In this document: piece by piece, positions 35,152 through 45,278 of the stretch
How the letters are laid out: each line of letters opens with the position of its first letter
How positions within the stretch are numbered: the first letter of the stretch is position 1
DNA from: Cytophagales bacterium
GTDB lineage: Bacteria > Bacteroidota > Bacteroidia > Cytophagales > CCMP332
Assembly: GCA_028279065.1 (NCBI GenBank)
Contig: JANQSY010000148.1
Location: forward strand, 1 to 64,000
DNA length: 64,000 nt
Direction of reading: 5' to 3'
Program-made: the position numbers and the translations under genes
The notes under the pieces: generated by a model
The model's input: only the letters and a program-made list of their open reading frames with translations
What the model was told of the DNA's origin: nothing
Databases searched by the model: none

Positions 35152-37467
35152 TCAATTCAAGGGTTGTTTTTTGGGCTCGGAGAGTAGTTTTTCCAAGAGT
35201 TTTAAAGATCTAATGTTCCTGGGCGCATCAATGGCCTTATAAAGACTTTGTTTTTCAGTCTTGGTCAGGTGCCAGCTTAATGCCGCCCTTTGCCAGCGGT
35301 CATGACCCTTTCTTTTGAAATCGGTATGGTATTTAGGATCGTATTCGAAATCTATAACCCAGATGTTTTTCTTTAGGGTGCTGTTGATGTACTCAAGGTG
35401 TGCGTCGTTGTTCATCTCCTGTGCCTCACCCCACATAGTATATAAACCGCTTATTGGATTCAGGATCTTTGAAAACAGGGAAGGATATTGACGGGATTTG
35501 ATCTCCCTTATCTTTTCGTTATCTCTCAATCTCAGCATGATCACCCCGGATGTGTTGGCCTCAATCCAATCTTTGAATACCCAAATGAACCTTGTTGCAT
35601 CAATGGTTCCGAAGTTATCGCTCAGCCCTGCATCCATGATCAGCATAGGAGGATGGCTAGGAAGAGAAATATTTGGTGTGATGTATGGAAAGGTTGCATT
35701 CATACGGAGGGCTGTCACAAACTTCAGTTTTTCCGGATCCTGATCTGAGAAGAAACGCTGGAATTCGATGGACTTGATGTGAGTGTTAATGGTTTTTTGA
35801 ACCCTCGGCAGTCCACGGTTCATAAAACTGAAATTGTGTGGTGAGATAAAAAGCTTCCTTCCATCATTGATAATGGTGGGCCCCAGTAGGACCAATGGTA
35901 ACTCTCCATTCCTTTCATCCTCTTTGTAGCCGAATACATCCTTATTGAGAACATGCTCAGTATTGTATAGGAGCTGGTCTTCAAAGGAATAGCCTCTGTC
36001 ACGGTAGATCTTTGACTCAGTGGTTTGATCAAATTTTGGGAACCGAAGAAACCAATCGCTCAATGTCATAGTAAGAATGATGGGATTAAGTATGTCCTTT
36101 GCCATATTCTCCAAATACCTTTGGTCGCCCGGGTCAATGGGCACACCATTCATTTGCCTCCTTTTTAGCTCCCTGAAATAAGAAGCCCCGATCATTCCCC
36201 CTGATGCCCCGGTGATCAAAAAGCAATTCTTGAATGCCTTCCCCTGAGTGATCGAATCGATCTTTTGGAAGACATTCAGGGACCAAACAGCAGATCGTTG
36301 CCCGCCACCTGTAGTGCCTATGAAAATTATCTTCGGGTCAACACTGTCAGGAAATTTTTTCCTCCAGTTGTTTAAGATGAAAAGCATACTATCCCTGTCT
36401 GCGGTAAACACCGAATCGGATGAAAGGGAATCCAGAACAGAAACATTATACCGAGCAGCAGGGACATCATAGTTCATCCCAATAGCTACGTTCTCTTTTT
36501 GAAAGGATCCTCTTTTATAGAAAAAATTGATCCCCACTATGAATATGATCAAGAAGGTTATGGCCCATCCTCTTAACCAGTACGAAAAGGCTCCGACAAA
36601 CATGATGATCAAAGAACCCAGTAGGAGCCCGCTCGCTGCTGCCGGGATCTGGAAGACAGGATTGGTCCTGTAATAACCCAGGATGATAATTGAAATGAAG
36701 GCCAGGAGTTCAAGCATCAGGGCATTGAAGTGGTTCTGATCAAAGACTCTGATTATTGCCTCCCTGTCAACCCTCGGATTGGGGATCACATCTTTTAGAA
36801 AGGGCTTAAAACTCCAATAGTTGGAAATACGGATCTTCTTGCTCAGCCTGGCTCCATAGAGTCGACTCAGGATATTCCATCGACTCAGAGTAACCCTTTT
36901 CAGGTTTTTGTCAAGGTTATAGACAAAATGCCTTACGTAGTCCTTATTGGTGGCGAAAAAATAAAGGAAGATCAGGCTGGTCGTAAGTATCATTCCGAAA
37001 AAAAAGCCCATCAGGTCACTGAAGATCAGCGGTGGAGGGTTTCCCTCAAGAAAATGCGTACTCTGGAATCTCCAAAAACTATAGGAATAGAAGACCAGAA
37101 AGGCGAATGGAATAATTGAATTGTTTAGGCAAAAGTGAGCAAACGGCCTTTTTATGGTTCCAAGGAAATTAAAATGGTGGCTATCTAAGATGTAGGCTGT
37201 TATGTGGTAGGACATTGTAAAGGCACCAAAGGCCCCACCCAGTATAGCCATGCTCAGAAAATTGACATTTCCAAGATACTCAGGGTCCAAAAACAAGTAG
37301 GGGATCCCCAAGACCTTTCCCATCTGAAAAGAGGTAACCCCAAAGAGCAAAACCCATAGTAACAGAAGGAACTGGTTCTTTTTAAGATGCAACAGAAGAA
37401 GTTGCATTGGAAAACTCCTCCAAATGGTATCAATCCTGTCTTTTGCCTTGCTGAAAAACATTTGCAT
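35152..37467 (-). CDS. Polytopic membrane protein with patatin-like lipase domain
   Basis: About 771 residues. The N-terminal half has roughly seven membrane helices (e.g. [56 protein letters not shown]). The C-terminal half (about 375-700) is patatin-like: [12 protein letters not shown] as oxyanion loop, the nucleophile elbow [14 protein letters not shown] with Ser in G-A-S-G-G, and [10 protein letters not shown] with the second catalytic Asp. A membrane-anchored phospholipase or acyl hydrolase is likely. ATG 37467 or the ATG two codons later is preferred over an upstream TTG at 37485. It diverges from lepA. Confidence 0.75.
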   Translation of the reverse strand: MQMFFSKAKDRIDTIWRSFPMQLLLLHLKKNQFLLLLWVLLFGVTSFQMGKVLGIPYLFLDPEYLGNVNFLSMAILGGAFGAFTMSYHITAYILDSHHFNFLGTIKRPFAHFCLNNSIIPFAFLVFYSYSFWRFQSTHFLEGNPPPLIFSDLMGFFFGMILTTSLIFLYFFATNKDYVRHFVYNLDKNLKRVTLSRWNILSRLYGARLSKKIRISNYWSFKPFLKDVIPNPRVDREAIIRVFDQNHFNALMLELLAFISIIILGYYRTNPVFQIPAAASGLLLGSLIIMFVGAFSYWLRGWAITFLIIFIVGINFFYKRGSFQKENVAIGMNYDVPAARYNVSVLDSLSSDSVFTADRDSMLFILNNWRKKFPDSVDPKIIFIGTTGGGQRSAVWSLNVFQKIDSITQGKAFKNCFLITGASGGMIGASYFRELKRRQMNGVPIDPGDQRYLENMAKDILNPIILTMTLSDWFLRFPKFDQTTESKIYRDRGYSFEDQLLYNTEHVLNKDVFGYKEDERNGELPLVLLGPTIINDGRKLFISPHNFSFMNRGLPRVQKTINTHIKSIEFQRFFSDQDPEKLKFVTALRMNATFPYITPNISLPSHPPMLIMDAGLSDNFGTIDATRFIWVFKDWIEANTSGVIMLRLRDNEKIREIKSRQYPSLFSKILNPISGLYTMWGEAQEMNNDAHLEYINSTLKKNIWVIDFEYDPKYHTDFKRKGHDRWQRAALSWHLTKTEKQSLYKAIDAPRNIRSLKLLEKLLSEPKKQPLN

Positions 37468-37518
37468 GGGAATATAATAATCCAACGTACAAAAGGGATG
37501 CCCGGATTCCCGATTTAC

Positions 37519-37526
37519 TATTTTTG
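37519..37526 (+). promoter_or_regulatory. -7 box TATTTTTG for lepA
   Basis: Exact TAnnTTTG match 15 bases before the lepA ATG at 37542. A TTG at 37524, which opens a longer frame, falls inside the box and is therefore not the start. Confidence 0.65.
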
Positions 37527-37541
37527 CAGCGTTTTTTCGAG

Positions 37542-39332
37542 ATGGATAGGATAAGAAACTTTTGCATTATTGCTCATATCGATCATGGTAAATCGACCCT
37601 TGCCGATCGGTTATTGGAGAGGACAGGTACAATCACCAGCAGAGAAATGGAGGCACAGGTCCTTGATGATATGGACCTTGAAAAGGAGAGGGGCATTACT
37701 ATTAAGAGTCATGCCATTCAGATGGAATACAAGTTTGAGGGCCAGACTTATGTTCTGAACCTGATCGATACTCCGGGCCATGTGGACTTTTCCTATGAGG
37801 TCAGTAGGGCCATCGCAGCCTGCGAGGGAGCACTGTTGATCGTGGACTCCTCTCAGGGAATCGAAGCACAGACCATTTCAAATCTTTATCTGGCATTGGA
37901 ACATGACCTGGAAATCATCCCTGTTCTGAACAAGATCGACCTTCCCGGATCCATGGTAGAAGAAGTTAGCGATCAGGTGGTAGATCTTCTTGGCTGTGAT
38001 CCGAATGAGATCATCAAGGCCAGCGCAAAGGAAGGAATAGGTGTTGATGAGATCCTTGATGCCATAGTCAACCGAATACCCCCACCAAAAGGGGATGAAA
38101 ATGCCCCGCTTCAGGCATTGATCTTTGATTCAGTCTATAATTCCTATAGGGGGATCGAGGTGCTTTTCAGGGTTTTCAACGGAAAACTCTCAAAGGATGA
38201 TGAAGTAAAATTTGTGAATACCAAGAAGCAATACCATGCAGATGAAGTTGGAGTCCTCAAGCTTAAAAACCAGTCCAAGCCTTATATCGGGGCAGGAGAT
38301 GTGGGTTATTTGATCTCGGGGATCAAGGTGGCATCAGAGGTCAAGGTTGGAGATACGATCACACATATTTCCAAACCTTGCAAAGAGGCTATTCATGGCT
38401 TTGAAAATGTAAAGCCGATGGTCTTTGCCGGGATCTATCCTGTGGACACCTCGGAATTTGAAGAACTGAGAGCAAGCATGGAGAAACTTCAGTTGAACGA
38501 TGCTTCCCTGATCTGGGAACCGGAGACTTCAGCTGCTTTAGGATTTGGTTTCCGCTGCGGTTTTCTGGGGATGCTTCATATGGAGATCGTCCAGGAGAGA
38601 TTGGAAAGGGAGTTTGATATGACTGTGATCACCACTGTCCCTTCTGTCGAGTATGAGGCCTTCCTGACCAGTGGGGAAACCCATATGGTGCATTCTCCAG
38701 CCGAGATGCCAGAGCCTAATCTGCTGGAGAAAGTTGAGGAGCCCATGGTCAAGGCGCAGATCATTACAAAGTCAGAATATGTCGGTGCGATCATGAGCCT
38801 TTGTATTGATAGGAGAGGAGTGCTATCCAATCAGGTGTATCTTACTTCTTCAAGAGTAGAATTGACATTTAGCATACCCTTGGCTGAGATCGTCTTTGAT
38901 TTCTTTGATAAACTCAAGACCATTTCAAGGGGTTATGCTTCACTTGATTACGAATTTGCCGGATTTGAGAGGTCGGATCTGGCTAAGCTTGATATCCTCT
39001 TAAACGGAGAAAAAGTGGATGCCCTTTCAGCTATTGTGCATAAGAAGAAGGCCTACGATTGGGGAAAAAGGATTTGTGAAAAACTAAAGGAGCTCTTACC
39101 CAGACAACAATTCGAAATTGCTATCCAGGCAGCCATTGGGCAAAAGGTTATTGCCAGGGAAACGGTAAAGGCTTTGCGGAAAAACGTTACAGCCAAGTGC
39201 TATGGTGGTGATATAACCAGGAAGAGAAAGCTCCTGGAAAAACAGAAAAAGGGTAAAAAGAGGATGCGTCAGGTCGGAAGTGTCGAGATCCCACAGGAAG
39301 CATTTATGGCCGTATTGCAAATTGAAAGCTAA
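37542..39332 (+). CDS. lepA: Elongation factor 4 (ribosomal back-translocase)
   Basis: A 596-residue translational GTPase. G1 [18 protein letters not shown]2 region [11 protein letters not shown]3 [15 protein letters not shown] and G4 NKIDLPG are all seen, and the C-terminal LepA-specific domain ends [22 protein letters not shown] (key part [14 protein letters not shown]). Length is standard. The ATG starts [16 protein letters not shown] as in other LepA. One base separates its stop from the ATG of the phosphatase gene downstream, so the two are probably one transcript. Confidence 0.97.
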   Translation: MDRIRNFCIIAHIDHGKSTLADRLLERTGTITSREMEAQVLDDMDLEKERGITIKSHAIQMEYKFEGQTYVLNLIDTPGHVDFSYEVSRAIAACEGALLIVDSSQGIEAQTISNLYLALEHDLEIIPVLNKIDLPGSMVEEVSDQVVDLLGCDPNEIIKASAKEGIGVDEILDAIVNRIPPPKGDENAPLQALIFDSVYNSYRGIEVLFRVFNGKLSKDDEVKFVNTKKQYHADEVGVLKLKNQSKPYIGAGDVGYLISGIKVASEVKVGDTITHISKPCKEAIHGFENVKPMVFAGIYPVDTSEFEELRASMEKLQLNDASLIWEPETSAALGFGFRCGFLGMLHMEIVQERLEREFDMTVITTVPSVEYEAFLTSGETHMVHSPAEMPEPNLLEKVEEPMVKAQIITKSEYVGAIMSLCIDRRGVLSNQVYLTSSRVELTFSIPLAEIVFDFFDKLKTISRGYASLDYEFAGFERSDLAKLDILLNGEKVDALSAIVHKKKAYDWGKRICEKLKELLPRQQFEIAIQAAIGQKVIARETVKALRKNVTAKCYGGDITRKRKLLEKQKKGKKRMRQVGSVEIPQEAFMAVLQIES

Positions 39333-39333
39333 G

Positions 39334-40953
39334 ATGGGGCGTCTTGCGATCATATTCCTTGGCTTGACTCTGTTGACATGCAAACCTCAGGATTCAGAGG
39401 ACAAAAAGCCAAAATTGGTCGTGGGTTTGATCGTAGACCAGATGAGATTTGAGATCCTGGAAAGATTGGATCCAATCTTTGGGGAAGGGGGTTTCAGACG
39501 TCTGAAAAAGGAAGGGTTTCAGTTTAGGAATTGCTACTATAGTCATGCCCAGACCCTGACCGCTCCCGGCCACGCCACCATTGCGGCTGGTGCTCCTCCT
39601 TCGGTACACGGGATAGCTGCAAATTCATGGTACGATAAGGCCACAAGGAAAAAGGTATATGCTGTAAATGACCCTGAACACTTTCTGGTTCGAAGAAATG
39701 GGATCGATTCGTCTGGCAATTATTCTCCCAGAAACCTGAATTCTGAGACCATTGGAGACGCTTTTAAGAACGCCTATGGGAATGAAGCAAGGGTCGTTGG
39801 TATTTCTGGAAAAAACAGAGCAGCCATACTTTCAGCAGGTAAAGATGCTGATTTGGCTTTATGGATAGACCCCTGGAATTATTGGACAAGCAGTACATAT
39901 TTCCTAAATGAACTTCCTGGCTGGGTAGCTTCATGGAATGAAAAGGGAGCCCTCAAGAAGTACGAAAATGAGATATGGGAACCACTGTTGGGTTCCTACC
40001 CGGGCACAACGGATAAAGAGGTGGGATTTGAGCGGTCCTATATAGGGCAGCCTCATCCCGGATGGCCCAAGGATTTCTCGGTAACGGTACCCAAGAATGG
40101 GCCGAGGACCCTATTGGTCAGCCCATATCTCAACACCGAGATCATTGATCTTTCCATTAAAGGTATAGTTGAAATGGGTCTTGGGAATGATGAGGTGCCT
40201 GATTATCTGGCAATTAGCATATCAGGAACCGACAAGATCGGTCATGCTTACGGGCCACATTCCGAAGAGACCGCGGATGCCTATTTGAGGTTGGATCGCG
40301 ATATTGAGAAGCTACTAAACTTCCTTGATTCCAGCATTGGAAAAGATGATTACCTTCTATTTTTAACCGCCGACCACGGAATTGCGAATATCCCCGGGAG
40401 AATTGACAGTGTGAATAGTGGAGGGGGAAGGGTCTCCATGGACAAGTATCTGGACAGTGTCAATATGGTTTTGGCGAAGAAGCATGGCGACTCCAATCTT
40501 GTTATTCACTATTATGATGAGCAGATATGGGTTGATTGGAATAGGATAGATGAGATGAGTTTGGATAAACAGGAAGTCAAGAAGGACATAGTTAGCTTCT
40601 ACGAATCCAAAAATGGGATCAGCCATTTGATCGAACCAGGGATGGGTCCTCAAGGCAAGGAGTATGAAGATCTTGTTCTTAATGGTTTCGTACCTCGAAG
40701 GTCTGGGGACTTTTATGTAGTATATGAACCCGGATTTGTCGAAGATTGGAAATCAGGTGTGGACCATGGAAGTCCTCACGACTATGATCGACACGTACCC
40801 TTGATCTGGTTCGGGAAAGGTGTACGGCCTGGGGTTTCCCTAACAGAAACCATTATTCCGGATATTGCTCTTACGCTGTGCGATCTGTTAGGTATTGATG
40901 CTCCTAAGCAAAGCACTGGGGTTTCAAGAAATGGCGAAATCTATTCGGAGTAG
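39334..40953 (+). CDS. PafA-type alkaline phosphatase lipoprotein
   Basis: A 539-residue member of the alkaline phosphatase superfamily. It starts with a lipoprotein signal (IIFLGLTLLTC), then GLIVDQMRFE (first metal Asp), HAQTLTAPGHATIAAG with the Thr nucleophile, GKNRAAILSAGK with Lys and Arg as in PafA, SGTDKIGHAYGPHSEE, LTADHGI and DHGSPHDYDRH for the other zinc ligands. PafA is a broad phosphate-monoester hydrolase in the periplasm or on the surface of Bacteroidota. ATG one base after lepA. The last 13 bases overlap the convergent DUF3179 gene. Confidence 0.87.
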   Translation: MGRLAIIFLGLTLLTCKPQDSEDKKPKLVVGLIVDQMRFEILERLDPIFGEGGFRRLKKEGFQFRNCYYSHAQTLTAPGHATIAAGAPPSVHGIAANSWYDKATRKKVYAVNDPEHFLVRRNGIDSSGNYSPRNLNSETIGDAFKNAYGNEARVVGISGKNRAAILSAGKDADLALWIDPWNYWTSSTYFLNELPGWVASWNEKGALKKYENEIWEPLLGSYPGTTDKEVGFERSYIGQPHPGWPKDFSVTVPKNGPRTLLVSPYLNTEIIDLSIKGIVEMGLGNDEVPDYLAISISGTDKIGHAYGPHSEETADAYLRLDRDIEKLLNFLDSSIGKDDYLLFLTADHGIANIPGRIDSVNSGGGRVSMDKYLDSVNMVLAKKHGDSNLVIHYYDEQIWVDWNRIDEMSLDKQEVKKDIVSFYESKNGISHLIEPGMGPQGKEYEDLVLNGFVPRRSGDFYVVYEPGFVEDWKSGVDHGSPHDYDRHVPLIWFGKGVRPGVSLTETIIPDIALTLCDLLGIDAPKQSTGVSRNGEIYSE

Positions 40954-42074
40954 ATCTCCGAGTCAGGAAAAAATGAAAGCCAGGCAAATGCGAAGTGCTG
41001 GCCATGGGGAACAAGATCGAGCTCCCTTCCTTGTAATCGGCCTTTAATACACTTGCCGGAGAAGTCCCATATTGAGCCTGTTTGCCTGTCAATATAATTG
41101 TCCCCTTGTTTTTTAAAGGTGACGATCTTGCCTCCAACCCAGGGCGAATAAACCACAGCTGTTCCAACGTCCTTTGAGTTTTTTATCTCGGTTTCATCAA
41201 GGACAGAAACAACACCTTCTTTGTAGAAGATCGCAAAATGCTCATCATGAAAGACATCGTTGATCACCCCCTTTTTCTCCAACTCAGACCATGGATATAA
41301 TTTGTAAAAGCCTTCCACATCGACATGGATGACTCTTTCGGTGGGAGGCAATCGAGTATCTATTTCTTCCCAATGTCTAAAAGAAGTTCTCGAAGGATCA
41401 TCATACTGCTCATAAGGGTTCTTTCCGTAGGTCTCCAGGTAGTCGGTGCTTTCCTGATTTGATTTGGAAAGGATCTTGCCTTTGGGATACATCTCAAAAA
41501 AATCCCTGACGGAGACCACCCTGGAAGGAATGATATCCAAGAGCTTTTCTGTCATGGAACCAACTATAGCCTCACCTGTGAACTGCTGCCACCAGCTTTC
41601 TGTTTCAAGGTCCCACATGATCATATCGCTTTTTCTTAGCATTCCTGAAACCCCAAATTCCAGAACGAGGTCATCACCTCTGTAGATCACCCTGCGATCA
41701 AATACTATTGCGGAGTTGCATAAGGGGCAATAGGTAACCAGGATAGGGGTTTCTGCCAGTACATCATTTGCGATCTCATGAAATGTGAGGACATTTAGTG
41801 GGTAGGCCTTGGCCTTTCCATCGATCTCAACAGCAATAACCGGTTCCATTTCAAAATATATTGAATCCGCCTTTGCCTTATTGATAAATTTTGAATTATT
41901 GAATACCGGGAAAGCATCCCTTTTCAAAAGAGCTTTTAATTCAGATAGTTCCACCGAACGAAAGGAAGTGTCGGTTTTCCATCGGGGATCGATCCTGTCA
42001 GGATTCTGTATTTGGGCACTTAATGGGCGAATCGAGATCAAGGCCAGGATTAGTATTAATTTCCTTGGAAGCAC
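40941..42074 (-). CDS. DUF3179-domain secreted protein
   Basis: A 377-residue protein with signal peptide (LPRKLILILALISIRPLSAQ). The DUF3179 core is clear: VIAVEIDGKAKAYPLNVLTFHEIANDVL, TYCPLCNSAIVFDR with its CPLC pair, FGVSGML, and WWQQFTGEAIVG. The family function is unknown; the CxxC suggests redox or metal binding. GTG start at 42074. The 103-base space to the next gene (42075-42177) holds no feature I can support. Confidence 0.85.
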   Translation of the reverse strand: MLPRKLILILALISIRPLSAQIQNPDRIDPRWKTDTSFRSVELSELKALLKRDAFPVFNNSKFINKAKADSIYFEMEPVIAVEIDGKAKAYPLNVLTFHEIANDVLAETPILVTYCPLCNSAIVFDRRVIYRGDDLVLEFGVSGMLRKSDMIMWDLETESWWQQFTGEAIVGSMTEKLLDIIPSRVVSVRDFFEMYPKGKILSKSNQESTDYLETYGKNPYEQYDDPSRTSFRHWEEIDTRLPPTERVIHVDVEGFYKLYPWSELEKKGVINDVFHDEHFAIFYKEGVVSVLDETEIKNSKDVGTAVVYSPWVGGKIVTFKKQGDNYIDRQTGSIWDFSGKCIKGRLQGRELDLVPHGQHFAFAWLSFFPDSEIYSE

Positions 42075-42177
42075 GCCTAAAAATAATACCTGATCCTAAA
42101 TCGTCAACCCTTATTTGTTGGTAAAGCCGGTTTGGTCTAAAACTTAAAGGGATTTTTGGAAAAAGAAGGTACTAATA

Positions 42178-42666
42178 TCAGGGCCTTCGGGGTTTTCCTT
42201 TTGCAGTCTTTTCCTTTTCCCTGGACATTTTGTCGATCATCCTGCGGAACTTTTTTTGCTGTTCAGGATCTAAGCCCTGGTACATCTCCTTAAGGTGCTC
42301 AAAATTGCTGCGTTCAATATCAGCCTGTAGTTTCCCTATGTCATTGTACAGACTATCCGCATCTGCCTGGTATGATTCGGCCATTGCCATTGCACGCAGT
42401 TTACTTTTCATTGCCCTCAATTCTTCCTGCTGTGCCTTGATTTTCTGCCTATGGGCTTTTTGGACCTCCTTAAAGAGCTTTCTCTGTTCCTTGGATAGCC
42501 CAAGTTCTCTTTTTATCAACTCTTCATGTCTTGGATGTTCCTTGAATCTGTCATGTCTGATCATTCTTCCGTGGAATCTGTACATCCAGACCATACTACC
42601 AAGATTGATAAGGATCAAAACACCAATTGCTATCCATAAACCCCTGTTCCTAGAAAAATAATTCAT
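42178..42666 (-). CDS. Membrane-anchored Spy/CpxP-like periplasmic protein
   Basis: A 162-residue protein with one N-terminal membrane helix (LWIAIGVLILINLGSMVWMY) and a charged helical domain of the heavy-metal-sensor/Spy type: RELGLSKEQRKLFKEVQKAHR and GLDPEQQKKFRRMIDKM correspond to the two LTxxQ-like motifs. Last gene of an ECF sigma operon; its ATG overlaps the preceding stop as ATGA. Probably a stress sensor or chaperone in the periplasm. Confidence 0.78.
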   Translation of the reverse strand: MNYFSRNRGLWIAIGVLILINLGSMVWMYRFHGRMIRHDRFKEHPRHEELIKRELGLSKEQRKLFKEVQKAHRQKIKAQQEELRAMKSKLRAMAMAESYQADADSLYNDIGKLQADIERSNFEHLKEMYQGLDPEQQKKFRRMIDKMSREKEKTAKGKPRRP

Positions 42667-42950
42667 TGTTCAAAAATTAAAAGTTCTGTGCTTACCTGAT
42701 CTGTAGACACCATTTCAAAAATTGAGCTCGAACCAGAACTTGAAAGATCCGCCTCCATGCCTAAGATCAATCCTGCATTGAGAGTTGCAATGATCAATAC
42801 CAGGGCAATTGGTTTTAGAAGCTCATAATTCCAATTCAGGAACCTTGATGATACCTCTTGGCTTTCCATCCTTTGGAATACCCTTGTTTTCATAAAAGGC
42901 TTCGGCTTTACCTCGTCGATCTGGGAAAAAAAATCATCGATTTTATCCAT
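42663..42950 (-). CDS. Small single-span membrane protein, possible anti-sigma factor
   Basis: A 95-residue protein with a cytoplasmic N-terminal helix region (DKIDDFFSQIDEVKPKPF) and one membrane helix (PIALVLIIATLNAGLIL). It follows the ECF sigma gene by five bases and precedes the Spy-like gene, the usual place of an anti-sigma factor. There is no zinc-binding HxxxCxxC motif, so the role is inferred from context only. Confidence 0.6.
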   Translation of the reverse strand: MDKIDDFFSQIDEVKPKPFMKTRVFQRMESQEVSSRFLNWNYELLKPIALVLIIATLNAGLILGMEADLSSSGSSSIFEMVSTDQVSTELLIFEQ

Positions 42951-42955
42951 GAGTC

Positions 42956-43519
42956 TTAATTTAAGAGTCCTTCCTTTTTAGCCATCTTCTTTAGGTTTTT
43001 CATCGCGCGGAACACCAGGGATTCCACTGCGGAAATCGAGACATCCATCACTTCTGCAATTTCTGTTTGTCTCATACCCTGTATTTTGTGCAGGGTCAAG
43101 GCAATCCTTTGGGATTCCGGTAATTTCCGGATCTGCCCATAGATCCACCTTTCCATGACCTTTCTTTCTTCTGGAATACCAGGGTGAGATTGTTCCCTAA
43201 TCCAGTATTCTTTTTTCTCAAGGGACAAAAGCTTAAAACCATCCATCAGTTCAAATCTTTTTTGCTTCTTTTCAAAGTTCAGGCACTTGTTAAGAGTGAT
43301 CCTGTAGATCCAGGTCTCAAGAGAAGATTCCTCTTTGAATTTTGAAATAGACCGAAAAACCTCGATAAATACCTCCTGAGAAATATCATCAGCCCATTCT
43401 CTGTTTCGAAGGATCCCAATGCTGAGATTGAAAACCAAGCCGGAATATTTTTCAATAAGGATCTCAAAGGCTTCATTTTCGCCTTTCTTTAACCCACTGA
43501 TAAGGTCATCGTTCTCCAT
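42956..43519 (-). CDS. ECF-type RNA polymerase sigma factor
   Basis: A 187-residue sigma-70 family protein of the RpoE type. Region 2 is FEILIEKYSGLVFNLSIGILRNREWADDISQEVFIEVFR (core DDISQEVFIEVF), and region 4 is LPESQRIALTLHKIQGMRQTEIAEVMDVSISAVESLVFRAMKNLKK (core EIAEVMDVSISAVESL). It heads the operon with a small membrane protein and a Spy-like protein, so an envelope-stress regulon is likely. ATG 43519. Confidence 0.92.
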   Translation of the reverse strand: MENDDLISGLKKGENEAFEILIEKYSGLVFNLSIGILRNREWADDISQEVFIEVFRSISKFKEESSLETWIYRITLNKCLNFEKKQKRFELMDGFKLLSLEKKEYWIREQSHPGIPEERKVMERWIYGQIRKLPESQRIALTLHKIQGMRQTEIAEVMDVSISAVESLVFRAMKNLKKMAKKEGLLN

Positions 43520-43552
43520 TAAGAGGTTAACGAACCTGGCTTCTTTAAAGGG

Positions 43553-44107
43553 CTATTCCTTGGGAGCTTCTTCCTCCTTATTACCCTGATGAGATTTGTG
43601 ATAGCGCCTTTGTTGATTCCTTTCTTTCATCAGAGCTTTCATTTCAGCTTTCCTTTTCATGTGCAAGGCCTTTCTCTCCTCATGGGCTTTCTTTTTGTGT
43701 TCAAGCAAAGCCTGCATTTGCTCCTGGGTCAGGATATCTCTGAGAGCCTCCTCCTGGTCAAGCTTTTTAAGTCGCATTTCTGTGTGAAGTTGACCTGACT
43801 CTCTGGTAAGCCTGCGCATTTGTTCCATATCATAATTCATCTGGGAACGAAGTTCGTCCAGCTGCTTATGCAGTTCCTTTATTTGCTCCCGCAATGGCTT
43901 TAGGGATTCATCGGTCTGCTTGTGGAGGCTTTCCAAATCGCTCTTTTGTTCTTCAGTTATTCCTGGAAGATTTTCAATGGCCTCCGTACGATGCTTTCTC
44001 CCCATTTCCTTTTCCTCTTTTTCTGCATCCTGGGGATAAACAAGGGTTGACGCTCCAATCATCAAAACCGCAAGTAAAATGGTCCTATAAATCATGCTTT
44101 TCTTCAT
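43553..44107 (-). CDS. Secreted Spy/CpxP-like charged helical protein
   Basis: A 184-residue protein with signal peptide (MKKSMIYRTILLAVLMIGAS) and a highly charged helical body. NLPGITEEQKSDLESLHKQ and DILTQEQMQALLEHKKK look like the paired LTxxQ motifs of Spy/CpxP. It lies 33 bases before the sigma gene and could be in the same transcript or be a regulon member. Chaperone or stress sensor by analogy. Confidence 0.68.
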   Translation of the reverse strand: MKKSMIYRTILLAVLMIGASTLVYPQDAEKEEKEMGRKHRTEAIENLPGITEEQKSDLESLHKQTDESLKPLREQIKELHKQLDELRSQMNYDMEQMRRLTRESGQLHTEMRLKKLDQEEALRDILTQEQMQALLEHKKKAHEERKALHMKRKAEMKALMKERNQQRRYHKSHQGNKEEEAPKE

Positions 44108-44150
44108 TTTGTTTTATGGTTAGACAACCTTCCCTTAAAAACCTTGCGGC

Positions 44151-45197
44151 TTAGGAAGAAAAATTTTTCAGGTCTTGAAAGATCTCGATCCCATTCCAAA
44201 AGTCAGACTCTGAGATCTCATTGTTGAAAGTGGCCTCACCGATACTGGTCATAAATGACATCAGAATCTTTCCTTGCTCATTCTTTTTATCATGTCTCAT
44301 GTTCCCGAATATCTCAAAAAGGTCTTCACGATCCATTGAAGGGAGGTCATAATTCCTCAAGATCTTGTTAGAAAAGGTCTTGAGCTCTTCTTTTTCAAGG
44401 ATTCCCTTGGTGTGAGCAATTGATGATTCAACCAGCATTCCTATTGCCACACAGTACCCATGGCTTTTGGCCTGATTCCTTTTTATGAAGTAGGTTTCCA
44501 TGGCATGACCGAAGGTGTGACCAAAATTCAGGATTTTTCTCAGTCCCTCTTCCTTTGGATCTTCCTCCACTACCGAAACTTTTATCCCGATGGATCTTTC
44601 CAGAATTGGTTCCCAATCCAGGATCTGGTCCGGGCTCAGGTTGAGGTCGAAAAAGAATTCTCTGTCCCTGATTGCTGCATGCTTGAGTATCTCGGCATAT
44701 CCATTGAAGATTTCCTCATCGGGCAGGGCCTTTAAGAATTTTGGCTCTACAAGGATCAGTTTTGGGTGAGCAAAAGACCCGATCTGGTTTTTCAACCCTT
44801 GAAAATTGATCCCTTGCTTTCCACCGATAGTAGAATCGGTCATGGACAATAGGGTAGTGGGGATGTTGACAAAATCCACTCCTCGCTTGAAGTTGGAGGC
44901 AGCAAATCCACCAAGGTCCCCAAGTACTCCTCCTCCGACCAGTATTATCAGGCTCTTTCTGTCCATTTTAAGGTCGGAAAACTTCTCCCAAAGCTTTTCG
45001 CAGAATTTCAGATTCTTGTTTTGCTCGTTGATCACCAGGGGCATCACTTTTCCTAACTGGGCTTTTTCAAGCGTCTGAAGCATAGCTCCAAGAGCGTTCT
45101 TGTCCACCAGGGTCAGAACCTTTGAGTAATGTGAATCTTCAAAAAAAGAACTCAATCTTTTCGAAGGGTTTCCGGAAATATGGATTTCTGGCAGCAT
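44151..45197 (-). CDS. aroB: 3-dehydroquinate synthase
   Basis: A 348-residue NAD-dependent enzyme of the shikimate pathway. Motifs are ILVGGGVLGDLGGFAASNFKRGVDFVNIPTTLL (core GGGVLGDLGGF), TDSTIGGKQGINF, ILNFGHTFGHAMET with zinc-binding His, and SHGYCVAIGMLVES. ATG 45197 matches the usual family start; a TTG at 45266 would add 23 residues with no counterpart. It diverges from proline dehydrogenase, whose start is 82 bases away. Confidence 0.93.
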   Translation of the reverse strand: MLPEIHISGNPSKRLSSFFEDSHYSKVLTLVDKNALGAMLQTLEKAQLGKVMPLVINEQNKNLKFCEKLWEKFSDLKMDRKSLIILVGGGVLGDLGGFAASNFKRGVDFVNIPTTLLSMTDSTIGGKQGINFQGLKNQIGSFAHPKLILVEPKFLKALPDEEIFNGYAEILKHAAIRDREFFFDLNLSPDQILDWEPILERSIGIKVSVVEEDPKEEGLRKILNFGHTFGHAMETYFIKRNQAKSHGYCVAIGMLVESSIAHTKGILEKEELKTFSNKILRNYDLPSMDREDLFEIFGNMRHDKKNEQGKILMSFMTSIGEATFNNEISESDFWNGIEIFQDLKNFSS

Positions 45198-45278
45198 CGG
45201 GTCTTGTATAAGCCTCAAAGCGTCAAAAAAATAAATTCCTTTTATTATTTTGAGCCCGCACCTCAAATATAAAATGCT

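Noticed and set aside
42083-42107. TTGACG and TATTAT on the minus strand before the DUF3179 gene, like a sigma-70 promoter
   Set aside because: The spacer is only 13 bases, too short, and the phylum uses TAnnTTTG promoters.
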